Positions 25,981-36,599 of a stretch of DNA of 64,000 nucleotides are shown in pieces (the stretch's first letter is position 1; each line of letters opens with the position of its first letter). A program made the translations under genes and the position numbers. Below the pieces are notes generated by a model. The model had not been told where the DNA came from. It made no database searches and was given only the letters and a program-made list of their open reading frames with translations. The DNA comes from Cenococcum geophilum 1.58 (Eukaryota > Ascomycota > Dothideomycetes > Gloniales > Gloniaceae), in assembly GCA_001692895.1 (NCBI GenBank), contig KV748243.1, forward strand, positions 751,248-815,247, given 5' to 3'.

Positions 25981-26610
25981 AAAATAAGTCACCTAAGGGG
26001 GACCTAGGAAGAGCAACTGCCAAACTACTTGGAGTTGTTCCCTTTATAGGAAGAGAGTTAGTTCTCTTATTACTAAGTTCCTAAAGACCTTATTTTATAA
26101 GTTTCTACTCCTTAGAGCGAACCTTCTTATATACTTTCTTAAGATAAAGCAGCCGAGCGGACGCCGTAATGCGAGTATTTAGGGCCTTCTGCTTAGCGTT
26201 ACGGGAACGCTTAAGCTTAGTAAGAGCCTGCGCTAGATTACCGTTAAGCTTCGTAGTAGTAGATTAAACGCGAGACCCTATAATAAATTACTTAGGGAAC
26301 TTAAAGACTACTAAGAGTTATAGGACGCGTATACTTAGCGTTAGAAGTAGAGCAAACGTCGCAGGACGATTAAATGTTTACTTTAGTGCACTCCGAATAA
26401 GAGAAGGGTTGCTAGGATAAAGGATTTACTAACGTAATATAAACCAATCCCTCTCTCGCACAACGAGAATATGGAGACGGCATGATTTTACTAAGCGATA
26501 ATATGGCAGCAATAGTGTGGGCACAACGTTGCGCGTGTGAAGAAGAAATTGCTTTAGGTATAATAAGTAATAATATTAACTAATTAACTAGACGAATATT
26601 ATACCTCCAT
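25981..26610 (+). other. Chromovirus 3' untranslated region
   Basis: No gene is recognised. It leads from the polyprotein stop to the insertion point of the minisatellite element; the remaining 3' part lies at 28308-28373. Confidence 0.6.
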
Positions 26611-26814
26611 CAGGAAATTTTTTTTTGGGCACGTTGTCGCAAGCGAAAATCGGGGTCTGCAAAACCTGCGTAAGTCGCGATTTTAGCGATTTGCGGCAAC
26701 TTGCGGCGATTTGCTACAAATACATAGGCTACCCATATAAATCGCCGCAAATTGCGACTTAAGTAGACCCTAATTTTTGGCTGCAATAAAAACGCAACAA
26801 AAATACTATAAAGC

Positions 26815-27247
26815 TCTACACGAAGCTCTACACAAAGCTCTGCACGAAGCTCTGCACAAAGCTCTACACGAAGCTCTGCACGAAGCTCTGCACAAGGCTC
26901 TGCACAAAGCTCTACACGAAGCTCTGCACGAAGCTCTGCACGAAGCTCTATACGAAGCTCTGCGTATAGAGGCTCTGTACGAGGCTCTGCACGAAGCTCT
27001 ACACGAGGCTCTGCACGAAGCTCTACACGAAGCTTTGCACGAAGCTCTACACGAGGCTCTACACGAAGCTCTGCGTACAGAGGCTCTGCACGAAGCTCTA
27101 CACGAAGCTCTACACGAAGCTCTGCATAAAGCTCTACACGAAGCTCTACACGAGGCTCTGCACGAAGCTCTACACGAAGCTCTGCACGAAGCTCTACACA
27201 AGGCTCTACACGAAGCTCTACGTACAGAGGCTCTGCACGAGGCTTTG
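26815..27247. repeat. 12-bp minisatellite, about 36 units
   Basis: The unit is CTCTRCACGAAG with C/T and A/G variants. Because 12 is divisible by 3 and the unit has no stop, long reading frames appear on both strands (ALHE/ALHK repeats on plus; RASC and VELRAEL repeats on minus). They are best read as by-products of the repeat, although the minus frame 27305-26610 extends beyond it at both ends. Confidence 0.95.
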
Positions 27248-27329
27248 CGCGACATACGGAGGGTCCCCCTATATTCCCGATAGCCTCTACACGTGCCTCT
27301 GCCAAGTGTACCCCTTATCTATATGCCTA

Positions 27330-27850
27330 GGTAGCCACCTTTTTTTTACCTTCCTTCCCTTACATCCTCCCTACCTAGGGAGGCACCAGAACGGCAGCCA
27401 GCTGAGGACCGTCGCCAGAACCAGACGACCGTCGACCGTCGCCAGAGCCCAGACGACCGTCGCCGGAGCCAGACGACCACCGTTCGAATATACAGCCAGC
27501 GAACGCCGTAGAGAACGATTTAAATTAATACGATTATCAATCAATCCGAATCAGGCGGAGCCTTCGATTAGGCCGACCTTTCCCCCAAATATGACAGGTA
27601 GGCAGGCAGGCACAGACACAGTAGGCACAGACAGGTAGGCACAGACAGTAGGCATAGACAGTAGGCATAGGCAGGTATAGACAGACAGATAGACAGATAG
27701 ACAGACAGATAGGTAAGCAGGCAGACAGATAGGCAGGCAGGCAGGCAGGCAGGCACTAGGCCTAGTTAGGAAATCAGTACACGGCTGGCGGATTATCGGG
27801 AACACCGCCAATTGACGATTTGGAGCTTTTGCGAAAGGCTTCCCCCTCCT
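27330..27850. repeat. Core segment shared with the old copy at 59485-60310
   Basis: It contains the landmark CCTCCCTACCTAGGGAGGCA (27366-27385), a CCAGACGACCGTCG minisatellite (27415-27480), the tetranucleotide array, and a closing block with CCTAGTTAGGAAATCAGTA. All occur in the same order in the 59485 region with RIP-type changes. Confidence 0.85.
27595..27755. repeat. (GGCA/GACA/GATA)n tetranucleotide array
   Basis: Imperfect 4-bp units (AGGC, AGAC, AGAT, AGGT) over about 160 bp. Long minus-strand frames over it (LPACLPACLSVC-like) are repeat artefacts. Confidence 0.9.
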
Positions 27851-27944
27851 AAGTAGATAGCTCTGTATTTTATATAGTTATAATATAAATATATTTAAAA
27901 GTATATTATAGCAACCTGTGGGGATATAGTTACGATTTATATAG

Positions 27945-28105
27945 TTGTTACAATTTATATAGTTTGTACAGTTTGTATAGTTCGTACAGTTCGTACAGTT
28001 CGTACAGTTCGTACAGTTTGTATAGTTCGTACAGTTTATACAGTTCGTACAGTTTGTACAGTTCGTACAGTTTATACAGTTCATACAGTTTATACAGTTT
28101 GCGCG
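27945..28105. repeat. 10-bp minisatellite (GTTCGTACA-type)
   Basis: About 16 units of GTTYGTACAG-like sequence with T/C and A/G variants. The NCTNCTN minus-strand frame is a repeat by-product. Confidence 0.92.
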
Positions 28106-28355
28106 CTATTTATTTATAAGGTAGCAAAATGCTAGCATTTATTTAGTAGTTAAGCGTTTTACCGCAATTTGCTATTGGATGCTGCAATTTTATTGCAAAA
28201 CGTACGGTTTACGCGAATCGCTATGGACCATATACGACCACCGCGATCATACAGTTTGCGGCGATTTGCCGCAAACCGCAACAACCAGCCACAAAAAAAA
28301 TTTCCTGATGTCTAGTAAACGACTTAGAGATATTTTGGATCTTTAAGGACGAAGA

Positions 28356-28373
28356 TAAAGAGGAGGGAGATGG
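28356..28373 (+). promoter_or_regulatory. Polypurine tract of the chromovirus
   Basis: A purine-rich run AAAGAGGAGGGAGATGG directly before the 3' LTR; the expected plus-strand priming site. Confidence 0.75.
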
Positions 28374-28800
28374 TGTTACGGACGCTTTAAATACTATATT
28401 ATAACTACTTAAAGGGGAGTTAGAAGAAGCTAGTTGGTTAATTTAAGCACGGTCTAAGATAGAACCGGTAGAACTATGTGACGAGGAATAGTAACTAAGG
28501 TTATATAACATACTATATATTAAATAAGAGGAATAAGAGGAACTTATATACCTTATATATAAGACGTATATTACGTATAAGAAGGATTTTATAGGAGTAC
28601 GGTTGTGTATTTAAGGACCCTTAATCCCTACCTAGATAGTTCCTTCCTTATAGTAATTCTCAGAATATAATTAAAGTTAATCTGTTAGGCAACCACTCTA
28701 CCAGTTATTATTTACGTTGTTAACTACTATCTTTGCATTTCCTATACACCTAGCCTATTAATAGAACCCACTGTAGTACTTGCTATAAGGTTCTGTTACA
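28374..28800 (+). repeat. Chromovirus 3' LTR
   Basis: 427 bp, TGTTACGG...CTGTTACA, followed by the TSD ATAAG and resumption of the older gypsy RNase H. Confidence 0.93.
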
Positions 28801-28805
28801 ATAAG

Positions 28806-30650
28806 TATTATAAAAGCTAATTTATCTAACTACCTTACTAGAGGTATTCTATCTCAATATAACGAGAATAGAGTATTATACCCTATAGTATACTTCTTAA
28901 AATAATTAAGCCTAGCTAAATATAACTCTAAGATCTATAATAAGGAATTACTAGCTATTATTAGATATTTTAAATAATAGTAACCTAAACTAGAAGGCAC
29001 CGGATTTCTAATTAAGGTCCTTAGCGACTATAAGAATCTATAATACTTTACAACTACAAGACAGCTAAGCCATTATTAGGCCCACTAGTTAGAATATCTA
29101 TCTTACTTCTAATTTTTAATTATATACCACCTAGGCGTCTAAGGTTAAAAGCCTAATACCTTAACCTAACGCTTATAAGACGTACCAGTATTAAAAAAAA
29201 GCGCGCTCTTACTAGAATTAAACCCTACTTTATCCTAAACTATTAAACCATCCTACTAAAGACCTTATAGTACACATCCTTAAAATAACTAATTAATTAA
29301 TTGAACAGATTATAATTAACAAATATCTAAATAACGAGTTTATTTAAGAGACGCTTAAGCTAATATAATATAGCATTAGACGCTCTAAAAAGATTTCTCT
29401 AAATAGATATAAAGCTTATAGAAACCGCTTATACTACTAAAACCGCCTAATTATACCTAACTATAATAAACTTAAGCTTAAGCTCCTTAAACACGTATAT
29501 AACCTACCAGTAGCCAGCCACCTAGGCTAAGGAAAAACCCTAAAGCTATTCTAACGAGAGTATTACTGGCTAAATATATATAATATAATACAAAGGTACG
29601 TATCTAGCTGCTATATTTACTAATAAGCCAAAGCTTTATATAAGACGTATAACGACCTACTAAAGCTATTACCTATTCCGGACCGAAAATAGAAGAATAT
29701 CTTAATTAACTTTATTATTAACCTCCCCGCAAATAAAGGCTGTATAAACATTATAGTAGTTATAGACCAGTTATCTAAGATAAGGCACTTAATCGCCTAC
29801 CCTAATATATTAATACCTACTATCGCCTAACTATTCCTAAATTATATATAGAAACTCTATAGACTTCCTAAAACAATTATCTCTAATAAAGGTAGCTAGT
29901 TTATCTCTATATTTTAGAAAAAACTAATTACCTAACTCCGCATTAAAGTACTATTATTTATAGTATACTACCTAAAAACAGATAGTTAAATAGAATGTAT
30001 AAATGCTATAATAGAATAGTATATTTAGATATACACGTTATACTTATATAATAACTAAATTAACTAGCTTATATTTACCGAGTTTACTATAAATAATTCC
30101 GTCTTAGAAACTATAAAGGTCTCCCTATTTCTAGCTAATTACGGCTAGTATCTATAAATGGGTTTTAAACCCTTTAGCAATATTCCTCGCCCTACTTATT
30201 ACGCCTTATAAGTTATAAAAGCAAATTAATTTATAGAGAAGATAGAGGGACTATAATAGTTCCTTACTAACAAAATAATATAGGCTTAATCTATCTATAA
30301 AGCTGCAGCGAATAAGAAATAAACCCTAGCACTAGTTTACTAAATTAATAACTTTATCTGGCTAGATATAAGGAATCTAAATATAAAATAACCTGCTAAA
30401 AAGCTTAATTAGAAGAACGCTAGCCCTTATAAGGTTAAGGAGGTTATCTCCTCTTACGCCTACTAACTAAAGCTCCCTAATACGGTTAAAATGCACCCCA
30501 TATTCTATACGTTAGTCCTCTACCCTATTACCCCTATATTAAACGCCCTAAATAAATATAAGACCCTCCTTTACTAGTTAAAGTAGATAGTAAGAACGAG
30601 TACTTTATTAAAAGAATTAATAATATTAAGTATAATAAACGGAAATGCTA
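28806..30650 (+). pseudogene. Second gypsy copy: RNase H and integrase
   Basis: Parallels about 10935-12780 of the first copy. RNase H runs to about 29190 and the integrase core spans about 29660-30240 (VVIDQLSKIRHLIA near 29757). It is cut at 30650 by the Fot1-type element; the last codons continue at 34023. Confidence 0.85.
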
Positions 30651-30740
30651 AGCTTGGACCCCTAGAACTCGGCTAACCCCAAACTTAGCCACCTAATTAA
30701 AACCAAACCACCAATTTGTAGACCTATTTTCTCTATAATA

Positions 30741-32431
30741 AGGAAGGGGCGACCTAGGGGATAGGCTTTGTTAACGATACAAACCTAATTATATACGGGC
30801 CAATAGCCGCAGAGAATTATAGAACACTAGAGAAAGTATATAACACCTATATAGAATAGGCAAGACGATATAAAGTCTAATTCTTACCAGAGAAATACTA
30901 GCTAATCCATTTCATAAGAAAACGCAACTAATCTGTAGATCTCTAGCACATAATTTATATTTAAGGCTTTAGGGGTTAACCAGTTTAGGGCCTAAGAGTA
31001 TTAGGAGTATAGGTAGACAATAAGCTCTAGTAGAGCGCATATACGGTATAAGCGGCCCGTAAGGGCTAAGCACAGTATATCGTATTATCTAGGATTGTTA
31101 ATTCTATATAGGGTCTATGCTTCTAGAGGTCACGCCTATTATATATAGCAGTTATCCGGCTAACTATAACGTATAGGTCCAGTATCTGGGCCATTAGAGA
31201 ATCTAAGAAAGGCCACCCTAAATCGCTCCTTAAACCACTCTGAAAGGTCTAAATAGCCTACCTCTAGAGTATAATAGGCGGATATAAGCGAACGGCCACA
31301 GCACTGCTTAAGAAGAAAGCTAATATTCCCCCCCTACAACTATATATTAAAGCCGCTATAATATAAAGGGCGTAAAAGGAATGTAACTCTAATGTTATAA
31401 AGTATATTAAAATACGCCTAAATAAACTATGGAGGGACCTTAGGGCGCCTTATAGGAGAATAAACTAATAACCCTAAAGTAGGGAAGATATATTAAAGAA
31501 ACAGGTAAAGAAAGTAGAAGAAAAATAGTACTACTTTAGGGCCTAGGCCTATATAGAGGAGGAAGGGAGACGCGTAAGAGGCTAGTAAGGACAATAGTAA
31601 GAAAGAGAAAGGAGCTAAAGTAAAGTATAAAAGAACGCTGGGAAACTACCTACCGTAATATAATACTGGCTAAACTAACGCTAGAGAGGCGTATAGGAGT
31701 TAAAGGTATAGAGGCTAACTAAGGCAAGAGGAACCTAAGCTGTAGCATGGTTAACGCTATAGGGGGTAAACACTTTAGGGCTCTAAGAAGGCCTAATAAA
31801 GGTAGAAAATATAATAGCAATACTCTTAAGAACAGGAATAATAGGACTAAAAGACTGGCTCTACTAGGTGGGTATCCTAGTAGATAGCCTAAGATGTGAA
31901 TATAGCTAGCTAAGACAGACACCAAAACACGTAATACTATTATACCCTTTACGCACTAACTAAGGAATAATGCTCTTAGTAGTAGGTATAGAGAACTATA
32001 AGACACTACTCTTAATATAAAAAGGCCTTAAGGCGGTTACCTAGTGGCTTATTAGCTAAAATGTACTAAACCAGTTTTAGGTTATAAAGGGAGTAATGAT
32101 AAAGGGTGGGGGGGCGAGCAACGGGTGCCCCCTAATGACTTTATAGTAGTAGAGTAAAGTATATAATACTAGCGCGTCTATAGGCTTACTACGGCAGCAG
32201 TGGTTCCCAAGGAGGTTAAAAAGTAAGGTAGTAGGAGTACTATAGGTGACTTGTAGGCGCCTCGTAGGCGCCTTATAGGCGAGTCCTAAAAGGTAGGGAG
32301 ATGGATCACGGGGTTTTCTTAAGTTAAGTCTTTCTTAATTTGAGTTTTCTCCCCATATATAAATAAGGAGTAGTCCGCGTAGGCCTAATAGGGATCCGAA
32401 TCAGACGTTAAGCAATAAATTATTATTATTA
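30741..32431 (+). mobile_element. 5'-truncated Tad-like LINE
   Basis: Flanked by a 14-bp TSD TTTTCTCTATAATA (30727-30740 and 32432-32445) and ending in an (ATT)n tail at about 32418-32431. Only the 3' part of ORF2 and the 3' UTR remain, as is usual for aborted target-primed reverse transcription. The 3' UTR has three GTAGGCGCCT-like units near 32252-32284. Confidence 0.92.
30985..32145 (+). pseudogene. LINE ORF2 C-terminal part
   Basis: Contains the post-RT segment (GLRVLGV...VDNKL near 30990; RSRLLYIAVIRLTITYRSS near 31120) and the C-terminal region with a Cys/His-type motif (LLRTGIIGLKDWL near 31820; RQTPKHVILL near 31912). The order matches the end of ORF2 in the 13785-18476 element. RIP-type stops are frequent. 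A minus-strand frame over 31719-31925 is a shadow. Confidence 0.8.
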
Positions 32432-32479
32432 TTTTCTCTATAATAAATCGATTAATATAGACCGAAATATACAGAACTT

Positions 32480-33950
32480 ATAAATGGCCATTATAGATTT
32501 CAAATCTAGTATTTATAAGTCTGCGCGAAAAGCTATACTTATATATAATGTCCCTTTGTTAATTTTAAGCGATTAATTAAGTAGTACGCTACTAGGGCAA
32601 TTTATACACTAATATAAATAGAAATTAACTCCTATATAGAAAACTTTGTTTATTAATTAGGTACTTAAATAAAACTTATAAAGTTTTACTTGCTTATATA
32701 CATAGTTATAGAAAAATAGTAACCTAAACCTTTAATTAAAATAGCGATACTAAGCTCCCTTGTAAAATATAGGCAATTAGCTATTTTAAATAAAAATTCT
32801 ATAACCTTTATAAAAAGGTATAAAGGAAGGTTAATGTATAAGTAAAAAATACCTAAATTTTAAATAAATTTAAAGCTATATTAAGTGCATATATAAACTA
32901 AACCACTATAAGAGATACCTTTAAAATAAAGACTTTTATATAGCTACTAAATAATTATAAATAGGTATTTATTATAGAGATAATATCTAGCCTTAATTAA
33001 TTAATTAAACTTCTTATAATTTTTAAAGTGAGACACTTTCAATTAATATAATTCTACTAAGGAAAAGCGCTCTATTAAGTATATATAATATTATATTTAA
33101 CTAATTTACTAATATTTTCCTACCTAAAACTAAATTGTTTAGTAATAAAGCTTAATTATTATTTTTAAATAGCTATATAAGCCACTATATAATTAAGTTT
33201 TTATTAAAATATGTATAATATAATATATAACTTATTTTTCTACTACCTTATTTAATATAATAACCCTTAAATCTATTCTATTTTTCCTTTATAAAATTAA
33301 AATATTAGGACTAAATTATAGAGCTTATACTTCTTAATAATATAACTTAAATTAAAGGGTACTACTTTACTAAGTATAACTATAAAGCCTAAAAAGAAGG
33401 CCTCTTAGCAAAAATAGTTAAATTTAGGTAGTATACCTTTAGTATTTATCTATAAAATCCGTATAAGGGCTTTAAGTCTTTATAGGTTAAAAATAAGGGT
33501 TTAATAGAGGCTTTAAGCTTTAAATAAGCTAATAGTAATTAGTTTAATATTATAGACACTATAAAAAAGCCTTATAATATATATTAGATAATTTATAGCC
33601 TTTATAACGAGTATATATTTAATTAAAAGACTTAGTTACTTTTATAAAAAGGAAGTCAACAACTTAAGTAACTTACTGTAGAGGCTATATATAAAGACGC
33701 TTAAATATATTGCTTGGGATTGCAGCTTAAAGGCCTTAAAGACCTAAAATTTTATAGGTAGGCAGCTATAGATTTAAATATATAATTTATAAATATATAA
33801 TTGATTAAATAAGGTATAAAGGAGGTAGAGGAGAAAGAGACTAAAATAAGGGCAAAGGAGTTAAGAGTAAAGCCTTAAAAGGCGTCAGATAAAAAGGCCA
33901 GGGCCAGTTTACTAAATAGCATATAGGGGTAGAATATTAGATTGATTTGG
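32480..33950 (+). pseudogene. Fot1/pogo-type transposase remnant
   Basis: The N-terminus reads MAIIDFKSSIYKSARKAI followed by YNVPLLILSD, resembling the psq-type helix-turn-helix of pogo/Fot1 transposases (KSARKA..YNVP.STL.DR with RIP changes). A short LTPI motif after it matches the usual linker. The DDE core is too degraded to place the catalytic residues. The family call also rests on the TA duplication, the TIR position and the length. Confidence 0.6.
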
Positions 33951-34022
33951 TTAAGTATAGATAGCTTTAAAAGTAGTGGGGTTCGATTCGCTTAAGTGGC
34001 CGAGTTTAGGGGTCCGAGCTTA

Positions 34023-34178
34023 ATATATATATCTTACGAAATGGAGAGGCTTTACTAAGCCCTTATAGGAACCCGTTAACCTTATAGGACTTATATAAGC
34101 CGTAGAAGACTTTTACAAACTCTACCTAAAACTACTATAGCCTTATTTCGCAGAAGCTTAAGTTTAAAGGGGGGGTAC
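34023..34178 (+). pseudogene. Second gypsy copy: end of integrase and polypurine tract
   Basis: Matches about 12783-12939 of the first copy, ending with AAAGGGGGGG and TAC before the third LTR. Confidence 0.85.
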
Positions 34179-34558
34179 TATTATGGGATACCCCTATAAC
34201 ACCTTATATATATCCACCTATTTTTACTAATTTAGTAACTAGAGACTAACTACAAGGCGGTAATCTAATAGCAATCTATAGTAGTCTGACGGCAACTTAC
34301 CACATTTTACTATATTCTACTAAGTTCCACTAAGTTTTACTAAATCCTACTAAGTTTTACTAGAACTACTACTTAAATCCTATTCTGCTCCGTATATATA
34401 TTAACTAAGCAACTAAGTCTATAATATATACCCTTTCTTCCCGTTTTCCTACCTTCTTTCCTTATATAACGTCTTAACCTCCTTATATAGTTTATGTATA
34501 TAGCTTAATAATATCTACCTTGCTATATATTATCGCCGCTTATACTTACTCCGTAACA
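34179..34558 (+). repeat. Right LTR of the gypsy locus
   Basis: Starts TATTATGGGATACCCC and ends CTCCGTAACA. The right flank CCCTA (34559-34563) equals the left flank of the first LTR (950-954). Confidence 0.88.
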
Positions 34559-34563
34559 CCCTA

Positions 34564-34925
34564 ATATTAAGGCTTTTGCATAGGAATTATAGTAAATACT
34601 ACGATACCAGCCTATTTTTATAGAGGATAATGCCTTAATTTACTTAGTAAAAGTAACGCGCTTAGCCTAGGAGTAGAATAGTATACTTATAATAAAATAG
34701 CCAGCAAATCCCCCTAATTTAAACCTAATTAAGAATATCTAGAGGCTGTTAAAGGGGAGGATATAACGCCGGTTTCTAATAATAAAGGAGGAAGTTAGGA
34801 GGTACGCAGTAAACGAATAGGGGAAGCTCGAGCTTAAAGAATTTAAGAAGTATACAGGCAATATAAGGGAGCGTTACCTTGCTATAATTGCTGCAGATAA
34901 GGGGCCTACAAAATACTAAATAAGC
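34564..34925 (+). pseudogene. Tc1-like DDE transposase, C-terminal fragment
   Basis: The translation gives IFIEDNALIYL (from DNA-x-HT), PANPPNLNLIKNI (from PANSPDLNPIENV) and a C-terminal stretch ending REYRLAIIAADKGPTKY-like, as in fungal DDE_3 transposases. The Asp and Glu of the DLNPIE block are now Asn and Lys. Joining 903-954 to 34564 across the gypsy TSD leaves an open stretch in the same frame, which suggests the gypsy locus inserted into this transposon. The N-terminal half was not identified. Confidence 0.7.
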
Positions 34926-35579
34926 ACTGTTTTTAATGTGGCGATATAGTAATGTAAGCACTAGAGGAGACGCTTATAGGGAGCGCGCGGTAGCCTACTT
35001 AGGTAGCCCCCTTATAGAGGAGCTTTATATTCAAAAGTCGTTAGATTTAAGCTCTATGTCGGTTACAATATAGAGTTGCAACCGCCTGCCTTAGCACAGC
35101 CTACTTTGCTTAGCTTACCTAAAGAGCTCTACTAAATTCTAGGCTAGATATAGAGGAAACTAATAGCATACTAAGCAGGCTGTATTGCATAGCTAGTTAG
35201 GTATTATAACGCGTGGCGGATAATAGAAGGCAAGTAGGAAGATCATAAATGTACCAAATAAATTGTATTTAAGAAGTTTGCGGGAAACTCAGTCTGCTAG
35301 TGGACGCTAAGACGGCACTTAATGAGAGCTCGTAGAAGCTAGTAGGGAGGGTAGCCGACCCACTCCGGCTAGATCCTTATATGTAAGGGGCGCTGTTCTT
35401 ATATCCTTCGTGTAGATAAATAAAGGAATTTAGGGTTAAACGTTATTGCCACTTGGTGGCATATAGTAAGAGTATGTTGCATTGCGGATGCATATAGGGA
35501 ACTTTGGTTTTCGTTATCTTAGGTGCCTTAGCCGCTTCTCTAAGGAATTTATGGCGTTGCATAGCCCCACTCTCTTGCC
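34926..35579. other. No recognised gene
   Basis: Moderately AT-rich sequence of mixed RIP state (intact words such as CTCAGTCTGCTAGTGG near 35290). No domain, TIR or tandem repeat was recognised. Confidence 0.5.
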
Positions 35580-36190
35580 ACAGCCCCACTCTGCCAACTC
35601 GTGCGAACTCTTAGGCCAATTAGCGGCGCGCACTAACTCCTGCAAACTCCTAAGCTAATAGAACGTCGCGCTACCCCCTAGACCCCTGCACCCCCCTAAA
35701 TTCCTTTATAAAGCGTCTAAGAGATTATAGGCGTATATTTGCTATAAGCTAGGCCAAATTTCTAATACGTATTAACTTTAAGTAACCATAATAGGGTTAA
35801 TCTAGCAGCTATAGCTATAGTTTAATATAATTAAATTATAACCTCCTTTACTAGTATATTTTAATTAATATAATTAGCTAACCACTATATTAGGGGTTAA
35901 AGTATAGCCTTAAAGTTTAAAAACGTGTTTTCTAAAGCTAGGCTAACCTAATTAACCTTATTAATATAGCGACCGTACTCTACTACTATACCTTTATTTA
36001 CCCTAAAACTTCCTAAGGTACCTTTTATACCCTACTATAAATAGCTTATCTAAATTTACTATACCTATATAATATTTATAGCGCATTATTAGCTAGGTAT
36101 ACTCTTTTAGAGACTTTTATAAACTCCTATAAACTTCTAAGCTAATTAAATAAGCTCTTATAAACTTCTATAAACTCCTAGGCTAATTAA
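35580..36190 (-). repeat. Left array of AACTCCTAGGCTAATTA-type motifs
   Basis: Copies at about 35598-35625 (GCGAACTCTTAGGCCAATTAGCGGCGCGC) and 35628-35650, then, after about 450 bp of AT-rich sequence with no gene, at about 36118-36150 and 36155-36185, ending beside the helicase start. The same motif appears inverted on the far side of the helicase (41316-41500) and in the 80-bp repeats at 58800-59035. Confidence 0.65.
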
Positions 36191-36599
36191 ATGGCGAGAT
36201 TTAAAAGAAAGAAAAAGAAGATGGGTAGTAGGAATATAAATCGCCGGAGTTAATAGCATAGAGCTTAGGGTAAGGTAGTGGAGCCGCCTATATTATAAAC
36301 GTTTACTAATTATAGTTCTATTCTAGAGACTCTCTAGTTAATCTAAAGACTAAATATAAAAGAATTACCGTTAGTTATTTAGTAGGTAGGACGTATAAAG
36401 AATATACTATTCTAGTATAAGGTTATTAACCTCTACCTTTAGCAAATTATACTTTAGACCTGCCTATAGCTTAATAACTTTAAGCCGCGTAATAAGCAGG
36501 TACGTACTCTACGTCAGCTTATATTTAGGAAAGGTAATACTCTTTTTATTACTTATACGGGCTTTAGTAAAAGCCTAATTTTTTTTACACATGTTCTAT
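36191..36599 (+). pseudogene. RecQ-like helicase, N-terminal part (Walker A)
   Basis: ATG at 36191 opens a frame (MARFKRKKKK) that reaches NNFKPRNKQVRTLRQLIF (about 36475-36530), a Q-motif-like region. The nucleotide-binding loop follows as TGFSKSLIFF (about 36556-36585, Walker A with Gly to Ser). The frame is then cut by the ORF1-only LINE derivative; the duplicated target encodes FFT on both sides (36578-36588 and 38826-38834). Several RIP stops precede the helicase motif. The gene continues at 38826. Confidence 0.75.

Larger units (their letters stand above)
26611..28307. mobile_element. Non-autonomous DNA element packed with minisatellites
   Basis: Inverted termini read CAGGAAATTTTTTTT (26611) and AAAAAAAATTTCCTG (ending 28307), with GC-rich subterminal copies of GCGATTTGCGGC-like words near both ends. 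Flanks are AT on both sides (26609-26610, 28308-28309), so the TSD would be 2 bp or is not resolved. The interior has four unrelated arrays and a 520-bp core related to 59485-60310. No transposase is present. It is essentially free of RIP changes although surrounded by RIP-mutated sequence, so it is probably the youngest insertion. The superfamily is uncertain. Confidence 0.8.
19065..28800 (+). mobile_element. Ty3/gypsy chromovirus with both LTRs
   Basis: Two 427-bp LTRs (19065-19491, 28374-28800) begin TGTTACGGACGC and end CTGTTAYA. TSD ATAAG is at 19060-19064 and 28801-28805. One gag-pol frame runs 19537 to about 25980 and ends in a chromodomain-like segment. Net length without the DNA element nested at 26611-28307 is about 8.0 kb. 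It sits inside the RNase H region of the second gypsy copy. Confidence 0.95.
30651..34020 (+). mobile_element. Fot1/pogo-type Tc1-mariner transposon
   Basis: Imperfect TIRs of about 27 bp (left AGCTTGGACCCCTAGAACTC; right end GGGGTCCGAGCT). Target TA duplicated at 30649-30650 and 34021-34022; removing the element restores the gypsy sequence seen near 12775. It contains a heavily mutated transposase and a nested LINE fragment. Net length without the LINE is about 1.67 kb, near the usual 1.8-1.9 kb of the family. Confidence 0.85.
955..34558 (+). mobile_element. Ty3/gypsy composite locus (three LTRs, heavily RIP-mutated, host to many insertions)
   Basis: The outer limits are LTRs at 955-1333 and 34179-34558, flanked by identical 5-bp direct repeats CCCTA (950-954 and 34559-34563). 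A third LTR at 12940-13309 divides the locus into a full-length internal region (1334-12939) and a 5'-truncated one (13310-34178) that restarts just upstream of the RT domain. The simplest model is a gypsy element into which a second copy inserted, followed by recombination between the two left LTRs that removed the first copy's 5' half. Both internal regions have diverged and carry dense TAA/TAG stops. Later insertions account for most of the 33.6 kb. Confidence 0.85.

Noticed and set aside
26815..28105. Possible CRISPR array or protein-coding repeat gene
   Set aside because: Units are contiguous without unique spacers, and the sequence is fungal; these are ordinary minisatellites.
28308..28315. 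8-bp hAT-type target duplication for the minisatellite element
   Set aside because: The eight bases on the left (ACCTCCAT) and right (ATGTCTAG) do not match; only AT is shared.
31719..31925. Minus-strand 68-codon Leu-rich frame
   Set aside because: Antisense of the LINE ORF2 C-terminus, which has the expected LLRTGIIGLKDWL block on the plus strand.
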